From an uncultured Flammeovirgaceae bacterium (lineage in GTDB: Bacteria; Bacteroidota; Bacteroidia; Cytophagales; Cyclobacteriaceae), in NCBI GenBank assembly GCA_946886805.1, contig CAMPJM010000081.1, positions 1-11,773 on the forward strand: a DNA stretch of 11,773 nt, in the 5' to 3' direction. The translations under genes were made by a program, and so were the position numbers. Under the pieces are notes generated by a model. It did not search any database. It saw only the letters and a list, made by a program, of their open reading frames with translations, and was not told the origin of the DNA. Positions 7,781 through 11,773 of this stretch are shown in pieces (the first letter of the stretch is position 1; every line of letters starts with the position of its first letter).

Positions 7781-7788
7781 TAATTTTG
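7781..7788 (+). promoter_or_regulatory. Candidate distal -7 box for rpoN
   Basis: TAATTTTG matches TAnnTTTG. If used, transcription would begin near 7795 and leave a leader of about 170 nt before rpoN. No strong -33 element is seen. Confidence 0.3.
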
Positions 7789-7917
7789 GTCGTCTATTTT
7801 TTTTATCTTTCCCAGTCCGAAACAATCCCAACAAAAGGGAAGTTTTTACTGCAAATCAAATGAATTGCAAAGCAACGATAATTTGTGCTTTTTTTCAAAA
7901 CAATTCATTAAATATGG

Positions 7918-7925
7918 TAAATTTG
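7918..7925 (+). promoter_or_regulatory. Candidate proximal -7 box for rpoN
   Basis: TAAATTTG matches the Bacteroidota TAnnTTTG -7 consensus, 38 bp before the rpoN ATG. The nearest upstream TTTG (7882-7885) is 32 nt away, too far for a standard -33 pairing, so support comes only from the -7 box and position. Confidence 0.4.
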
Positions 7926-7963
7926 AAGGATAATCATTAGGATAAAAATATTAATACAATATT

Positions 7964-9409
7964 ATGCAGAAGCTGAATTTAAGCCAGACATTGGGACAGA
8001 AGCTATCTCCGCAGCAAATTCAGTTTATAAAACTGTTGCAAATACCCACGGCTGAGCTTGACACGCGTATTGAGGAGGAACTTGAGGCGAACCCAGCCTT
8101 AGAAGAAGGGAAAGAAGAGCAGGAGGAAATAAAGAGTGAAGAAGAATATGATGATGCTGATACTAGCAGCCAGGATGATCTGAATGTGGAAGATTATTTA
8201 CAAGATGAAGATTTTAGTGGTTATAAAATGCAGGGGGATGGCCCGGGCAGGGACGAAGAAGATCGGGATATGCCTATTCCTACTGCCACTTCCCTTCACG
8301 AACAATTAATGACCCAACTCGGATTTCTGGGACTAAAAGACAGACAGGAAATCATAGGAACGCAATTGGTAGGCAGCATTGAATCTGATGGGTATATACG
8401 AAGGGGTCTTGAGTCGATAATAAATGACCTTGCCTTTTCTCAAAACGTAGAAACGGACCTGGATGAAGTAGAAGAGATTTTGAGAAAGATCCAATCTTTT
8501 GATCCTCCCGGTATTGCTGCTCGTAATTTGCAGGAGTGCCTTTTGCTGCAGTTGGAAAGGAAAGAAGATCATAGCAAAACAGTTAAAAATGCAATCAGGA
8601 TCATAGAAGATTATTTTGATGAATTTACGAAAAAACATTACGATAAAATTATCAAAAAGCTTGACCTGGAAAGTGACGATGAATTAAAAGAAATAATCAG
8701 CCTCATTACCAGACTAAACCCCAAGCCAGGAAGCAGTTCCTCAGGGCTCATTAAAACCCAGTATTTGATTCCCGACTTTATATTGGTGAATAATAATGGT
8801 AAACTGGAGCTTTCTTTAAACTCCAAAAATGCTCCTGAGCTGAAAATAAGCCGATCTTATTCGGAAATGATGGAAGCTTATGATAAAAGCGATAAAAAGG
8901 ATAAAAAACTGAAAGAGACGGTATCATTTGTAAAGCAAAAACTTGATTCTGCTAAGTGGTTTATTGATGCCATAAGGCAAAGACAGCAAACCTTATTGAA
9001 TACCATGAGTGCGATCATCAATTATCAATATGATTTTTTTGTGGAAGGAGATGAGAGCAATCTTAAACCGATGATCCTTAAGGATATAGCAAATGAAATC
9101 GGGATGGATATCTCGACCGTTTCAAGGGTAGCAAACAGCAAGTCCGTTCAAACGGAATTTGGCTTATATCCATTAAAATATTTCTTTTCAGAGGGCATTT
9201 CAACCGACTCAGGTGAGGATGTGAGCAGCAGGGAGGTTAAACATATATTAAAGCAATTTATAGAGGAAGAGGACAAGAAAAAGCCACTTTCTGATGATAA
9301 ACTGGAAAAATTACTTAAAGAAAAAGGATACCAAATTGCCAGGCGTACAGTTGCAAAATATCGCGAGCAATTAGGTATACCCGTAGCCCGCCTTAGAAAG
9401 GAACTATAG
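7964..9409 (+). CDS. rpoN: RNA polymerase sigma-54 factor
   Basis: The alternative sigma factor that recognises -24/-12 promoters and needs an AAA+ enhancer-binding activator. The 481 residues are normal length. Region I at 1-46 contains the Gln/Leu-rich LSQTLGQKLSPQQIQFIKLLQ (5-25, activator interaction) and EEELEANPALEE. Region II is strongly acidic from about 47 to 103. The core-binding domain follows at about 108-260, including SFDPPGIAARNLQECLLLQL (178-197). The helix-turn-helix is around ILKDIANEIGMDISTVSRVA (371-390). The RpoN box ARRTVAKYRE lies at 459-468, contacting the -24 element. All key motifs are intact. It starts at ATG 7964 and is divergent from asnS. Its stop overlaps the next start by one base, so the two are translated from one transcript. 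No sigma-54 activator gene lies in the window. Confidence 0.98.
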   Translation: MQKLNLSQTLGQKLSPQQIQFIKLLQIPTAELDTRIEEELEANPALEEGKEEQEEIKSEEEYDDADTSSQDDLNVEDYLQDEDFSGYKMQGDGPGRDEEDRDMPIPTATSLHEQLMTQLGFLGLKDRQEIIGTQLVGSIESDGYIRRGLESIINDLAFSQNVETDLDEVEEILRKIQSFDPPGIAARNLQECLLLQLERKEDHSKTVKNAIRIIEDYFDEFTKKHYDKIIKKLDLESDDELKEIISLITRLNPKPGSSSSGLIKTQYLIPDFILVNNNGKLELSLNSKNAPELKISRSYSEMMEAYDKSDKKDKKLKETVSFVKQKLDSAKWFIDAIRQRQQTLLNTMSAIINYQYDFFVEGDESNLKPMILKDIANEIGMDISTVSRVANSKSVQTEFGLYPLKYFFSEGISTDSGEDVSSREVKHILKQFIEEEDKKKPLSDDKLEKLLKEKGYQIARRTVAKYREQLGIPVARLRKEL

Positions 9410-10029
9410 TGAAGATGAAGTTAGCAAATTTAATATCAATAGTTTTTCACCCTATTTTTATTCCTACTTTAATATTTGCCACAATATTTGGCTTTGCGCC
9501 CATTTTAGCAAGGCCATTATCAAACGAGGCATTACTTTATATTTTGGTAGCAATTTTTATTACCACCTTTGTGATACCGCTTTGTAGTATAGGCGTTTTG
9601 CGATTCAGTGATTATATCTCGAGCTTGGCCATGAAGAACAGAAAAGAAAGAGTGGTTCCTTTTCTATTCGTTTCTATATTCTATGGGATCACCACCTATA
9701 TGTTCTATGCAAAAATGCAGCTCAATCAGGTGTTGGTATTGATTATGTTGTCCATTACCATCATTTCATTTTTGACGGCAATTATTACTTTCTTCTGGAA
9801 AATAAGTGCTCATAGTGCTGCTATTGCTGGTTTGATGGGTTTTTTAATTGCCATAATGATTAAATACTCAATAGGTTCATTGCTTATTCCTGTTGTCCTA
9901 AGCGTTCTTGTTGTGGGGGTAGTAATGTCCTCCCGGCTGTACCTGAATTCTCATAAGCCTTCAGAAATTTTAGCAGGCGGTCTTTTAGGTTTTGCGTTTA
10001 GCTTTGGTACTGTTTTTTTTATCAACTGA
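9409..10029 (+). CDS. PAP2-like integral membrane protein
   Basis: A 206-residue hydrophobic protein with about six membrane segments, related to the type 2 phosphatidic acid phosphatase superfamily. The C-terminal signature is clear: SRLYLNSHKPSEILAG (175-190) fits SR-x5-H-x3-D/E-x3-G with R176, H182 and Glu in place of Asp at 186. The second motif, normally PSGH, appears as ISAH with H135. The first motif (K-x6-RP) is degenerate: KNRKERVVPF (76-85). Both catalytic histidines are therefore present, but the substrate-phosphate-binding Lys/Arg motif is altered, so activity is uncertain. It could act on undecaprenyl or phospholipid phosphates at the inner membrane. The GTG at 9409 overlaps the rpoN TAG; an ATG two codons later at 9415 is an equally good start. 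It is translationally coupled to rpoN. Confidence 0.75.
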   Translation: MKMKLANLISIVFHPIFIPTLIFATIFGFAPILARPLSNEALLYILVAIFITTFVIPLCSIGVLRFSDYISSLAMKNRKERVVPFLFVSIFYGITTYMFYAKMQLNQVLVLIMLSITIISFLTAIITFFWKISAHSAAIAGLMGFLIAIMIKYSIGSLLIPVVLSVLVVGVVMSSRLYLNSHKPSEILAGGLLGFAFSFGTVFFIN

Positions 10030-10085
10030 TGCTAAAGGCAGTTGAGCCTGAGCCAAAATATTTGTTAGAAGGCCAATCCCTGTTT

Positions 10086-10095
10086 AGCCTCCACC
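10086..10095 (+). repeat. Left copy of 10-bp putative target-site duplication
   Basis: AGCCTCCACC directly abuts the left inverted repeat of the element at 10096. The identical decamer begins at 10185, immediately after the right inverted repeat. Confidence 0.75.
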
Positions 10096-10184
10096 CAATG
10101 CTATTAAGTTAAGCTTTTAAATACCTCATCCTCCATCCTTCTCCTAAAGAGAGAAGGGTAAGTCGTCTTAACTTAATAGCATTG
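10096..10184. mobile_element. 89-bp MITE-like element with perfect 18-bp terminal inverted repeats
   Basis: CAATGCTATTAAGTTAAG (10096-10113) is the exact reverse complement of CTTAACTTAATAGCATTG (10167-10184). The 53-bp interior holds a second hairpin, CCTTCTC/GAGAAGG (10137-10143 with 10151-10157), and no coding capacity. Both ends abut the same 10-bp direct repeat, AGCCTCCACC. Perfect terminal repeats plus abutting direct repeats of fixed length are the mark of a DDE-transposed insertion, here non-autonomous. A 10-bp duplication would fit the IS4 family range, but this is inference. The element could also fold as one long hairpin in RNA and so act as a 3' end for the upstream PAP2-like gene. 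Confidence 0.75.
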
Positions 10185-10194
10185 AGCCTCCACC
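10185..10194 (+). repeat. Right copy of 10-bp putative target-site duplication
   Basis: AGCCTCCACC begins at the base after the right inverted repeat and is identical to 10086-10095. Removing the element and one copy would restore a continuous spacer reading TTTAGCCTCCACCAAGG. Confidence 0.75.
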
Positions 10195-10363
10195 AAGGAG
10201 CCGATGCATAAAAGAAAGGTGTGATTTAGCCCATCCTCATATTTTCGGATCTTATTGAAGGTTTTTGTCTTACCTTATAACTTATCATTTTTATTTCCTA
10301 AATTCCACCAGATATTATAGGACGAATCCATGATGTATTTTTTAACTTTTAAAAGTAAAGCCT

Positions 10364-11143
10364 ATGTTTTCTTACCTTAAATTAATCAGAGAAGCAGGAA
10401 TCGCTACCATTACATTAAACAGGCCCGAAGTTTACAATGCTTTTAATGACGAACTTACCTATGAGCTGCAAGATGCGCTAAAAGACATTTCTAAAGATGA
10501 TGCGGTTCGTGTAGTCGTGATTACAGGAGAAGGGAAAGCTTTTTGCTCGGGACAGGATTTAAAGGCTGCATTAAAAAGCCCCGACAGATCCTTCTCAGAT
10601 TCTATACATAAACGCTATAATCCGATTATCAAAGCCATTAGAAGTTTGCCGAAGCCAGTAATTTGCCGATTAAATGGCGTGGCTGCGGGCGCAGGTTGTT
10701 CCCTTGCTTTGGCCTGTGATTTGGTTGTAGCAGCAGAAGAAGCTTCTTTATCAGAAATATTCATACATATCGGGTTGGTGTTGGATTCCGGTTCTTCGTA
10801 TTTCTTGCCGAAGCTAGTAGGGCTACAAAAAGCTTTTGAACTAAGTACCATGGCGACTAAAGTTTCTGCACAGGAGGCTTTGGAAATAGGAATGGTTAAT
10901 AAAGTAGTCCCTTTGTCTTCTTTAGATGAAGCAGTGAAGGTTTACACCGACTACTATGTCAATGCACCCACAAAAGCGATAGGTTTAATGAAAAAAATGC
11001 TCAACAAATCTTTCAATAGCAGTTTAGACGAAATGTTGGATTATGAAGCTTATTGCCAGGAAATTGCAGGAAGATCAGAAGATCATAAAGAGGGAGTTCA
11101 GGCATTTATGGAAAAAAGGAAGCCTGATTTTAAAGGGAAATAA
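10364..11143 (+). CDS. paaG: Enoyl-CoA hydratase/isomerase family protein, PaaG-like
   Basis: A crotonase-fold enzyme of 259 residues, normal length. It resembles PaaG (1,2-epoxyphenylacetyl-CoA isomerase) from start to end: LNRPEVYNAFNDEL (18-31), AFCSGQDL (59-66) and NGVAAGAGCSLALACDLVVA (104-123), which form the oxyanion hole. IGLVLDSGSSYFLPKLVG (136-153) carries the conserved acid D141. The tail GRSEDHKEGVQAFMEKRKPDFKGK closely parallels the E. coli PaaG C-terminus. D119 and D141 are present, while the glutamates of classic enoyl-CoA hydratases are not, which favours isomerase chemistry. In the phenylacetate pathway it would convert ring-epoxide to oxepin-CoA, but no other paa gene is in the window. 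A role as a Delta3-Delta2-enoyl-CoA isomerase in fatty-acid oxidation is also possible. It starts at ATG 10364 without a Shine-Dalgarno and appears to be a single-gene unit. Confidence 0.88.
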   Translation: MFSYLKLIREAGIATITLNRPEVYNAFNDELTYELQDALKDISKDDAVRVVVITGEGKAFCSGQDLKAALKSPDRSFSDSIHKRYNPIIKAIRSLPKPVICRLNGVAAGAGCSLALACDLVVAAEEASLSEIFIHIGLVLDSGSSYFLPKLVGLQKAFELSTMATKVSAQEALEIGMVNKVVPLSSLDEAVKVYTDYYVNAPTKAIGLMKKMLNKSFNSSLDEMLDYEAYCQEIAGRSEDHKEGVQAFMEKRKPDFKGK

Positions 11144-11608
11144 AACTATTGTTTAATATGGATTCCTGCTCTGCTCCGTGTGGAAGTATAAAATTGAACG
11201 TTTCATGCGCTACCATTACCTAAAGAATCTGTAAAAGGGAAATCCTCTCTAACCCTAGGGAGATCACTTTTAAAAGAATAAGCCTGAAAGGCTGACATTA
11301 TTATAGCTATATTGTTTTTTTACAACAACAACCCCGAAGGGGTGGCATTATATCGCAGAAATAATGCCACCCCTTCGGGGTTTAGAGGTAGATTCTTGCT
11401 TTTTTATAATAGTGTCAGCCCTTTGGGCTTTCAGATTATAAGTCAAATATTTAAAAAGAGGTTTTCCCGTCTCTTACCCTTTTTAAGGCGGGGTAAAAAG
11501 AGTACTTCCATTTATATAATTATAAATAGAGTTTCGCACAACCGCTTCTGATATTTAGTTTGGGTCATAAGCATACGAAATTCAGTATGAGAACAGCTGT
11601 AATAGAAA
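11144..11608. other. 465-bp convergent spacer with palindromic repeats
   Basis: The spacer lies between convergent paaG and the minus-strand barrel gene. It holds the palindrome-rich composite at 11280-11430. A 9-bp direct repeat, TAAAAAGAG, occurs at 11452-11460 and 11494-11502, and a small hairpin, TTACCC/GGGTAA, at 11474-11479 with 11491-11496. No credible gene is present; an open frame at 11312-11551 runs through the palindromes and is an artefact. Confidence 0.6.
11280..11430. repeat. Four-armed nested palindromic repeat
   Basis: Two inverted pairs are nested about a 9-nt centre at 11352-11360. The inner arms (11330-11351 and 11361-11382) are perfect 22-bp inverted copies. The outer arms (11280-11305 and 11405-11430) match at 22 of 26 positions. 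Each arm is itself a mini-palindrome followed by TG(A/G)CATTAT or close to it: AGCCTGAAAGGCTG, then ACCCCGAAGGGGTG, then their inverted counterparts. The pattern resembles intergenic palindromic repeat families. The inner hairpin is a candidate bidirectional terminator for the convergent flanking genes, although no T-run follows it directly. Confidence 0.7.
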
Positions 11609-11773
11609 TTAGAATATTGCCAGGGAAAGCCCAATTTTAAAAGGAGAAGCAGTTGTCGCTTCAGGGCCTTTTCCATCTTTAAATAACTCAGATAATTCCT
11701 GATAGTAGAATAAGTTGAACCCGCCGATACCGATTCTTCCCTGCACCCCGAATCTAAAGCTACTTAAATCAAA
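11609..11773 (-). CDS. Outer-membrane beta-barrel protein, C-terminal 54 residues (partial)
   Basis: The minus-strand frame is open from the right window edge to a TAA at 11609-11611. It encodes 54 residues, with alternating beta-strand patterns FRFGVQGRIGIGGFNLFYY and a last strand SPFKIGLSLAIF ending in Phe. A terminal aromatic residue after an amphipathic strand is the BAM recognition signal of outer-membrane barrels. The loop ELFKDGKGPEATTA separates the last two strands. The start and most of the gene lie beyond the window, so length, signal peptide and family (porin-like or another beta-barrel) cannot be judged. Confidence 0.65.
   Translation of the reverse strand, partial: FDLSSFRFGVQGRIGIGGFNLFYYQELSELFKDGKGPEATTASPFKIGLSLAIF

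Larger units (their letters stand above)
7674..7963. other. 290-bp divergent asnS-rpoN promoter region
   Basis: The spacer between the divergent starts contains two TAnnTTTG matches on the plus strand (listed separately). No exact minus-strand TAnnTTTG match was found for asnS; the nearest is TATTTTG, one base short, at about 7735-7741 read in reverse. A T-run at about 7797-7804 and A/T-rich tracts are present. No gene is seen. Confidence 0.5.
10030..10363. other. 334-bp spacer with MITE-like element
   Basis: No credible gene was found. Outside the element at 10086-10194 the sequence is AT-rich. An exact 12-bp palindrome, ACTTTTAAAAGT, lies at 10345-10356, seven bases before the paaG start. 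ACTTTTAAAAG recurs at 11266-11276 beyond that gene. No exact TAnnTTTG box is seen for the downstream gene. Confidence 0.55.

Noticed and set aside
11474..11496. TTACCC/GGGTAA hairpin as a terminator for the minus-strand barrel gene
   Set aside because: The stem is only 6 bp and no T-run follows on either strand.
11312..11551. Forward open frame of 79 codons
   Set aside because: It runs straight through the palindromic arms and repeats its own reverse-complement sequence, with no protein-like composition; it is a by-product of the repeat.
1..11773. CRISPR arrays, tRNA or rRNA genes
   Set aside because: No regularly spaced identical repeats with unique spacers and no cloverleaf or rRNA-like sequence were seen.

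Overview
The window is about 11.8 kb of AT-rich chromosomal DNA from a member of the Bacteroidota, most likely a Cytophagales-type marine or soil bacterium. This rests on a small protein with a type IX secretion (T9SS) type A sorting domain, TAnnTTTG promoter boxes, almost no Shine-Dalgarno sequences, a sigma-54 gene of the Bacteroidota kind and a C-terminal aromatic outer-membrane barrel. Nothing looks like phage, plasmid or a defence island. Most genes are housekeeping; the unusual content lies in the spacers.

Layout from left to right. nuoD (complex I) stands at the left edge and is not followed by nuoE. A spacer of TAGAC-type repeats leads to an unrecognised 256-residue cytoplasmic protein, then a 319-bp spacer with a long hairpin. 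Next come a bifunctional NAD(P)H-hydrate repair enzyme (nnr), a MarC-family membrane protein and, 13 bp further on, the peptidoglycan glycosyltransferase mtgA. After these is a very small T9SS substrate that is almost only a signal peptide and a sorting domain. asnS follows on the minus strand. It is divergent from rpoN, which overlaps by one base a PAP2-like membrane protein. A spacer carrying an 89-bp MITE-like element precedes a paaG-like enoyl-CoA hydratase/isomerase. The last 630 bp hold a four-armed palindromic repeat and, at the right edge, the 3' end of a minus-strand outer-membrane beta-barrel gene.

The genes do not form one pathway. Plausible transcription units are marC-mtgA (possibly with the T9SS gene), rpoN-PAP2 and single genes for the rest. 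NuoD (respiratory NADH oxidation) and Nnr (repair of damaged NADH) share a cofactor, but the intervening gene and spacers argue against an operon.

The strongest non-gene observations are two. One is the 10096-10184 element, with perfect 18-bp terminal inverted repeats abutting a perfect 10-bp direct repeat on each side, as expected of a transposed non-autonomous element. The other is the 11280-11430 composite, in which four short palindromes are arranged as two nested inverted pairs. I found no convincing new multi-gene system.
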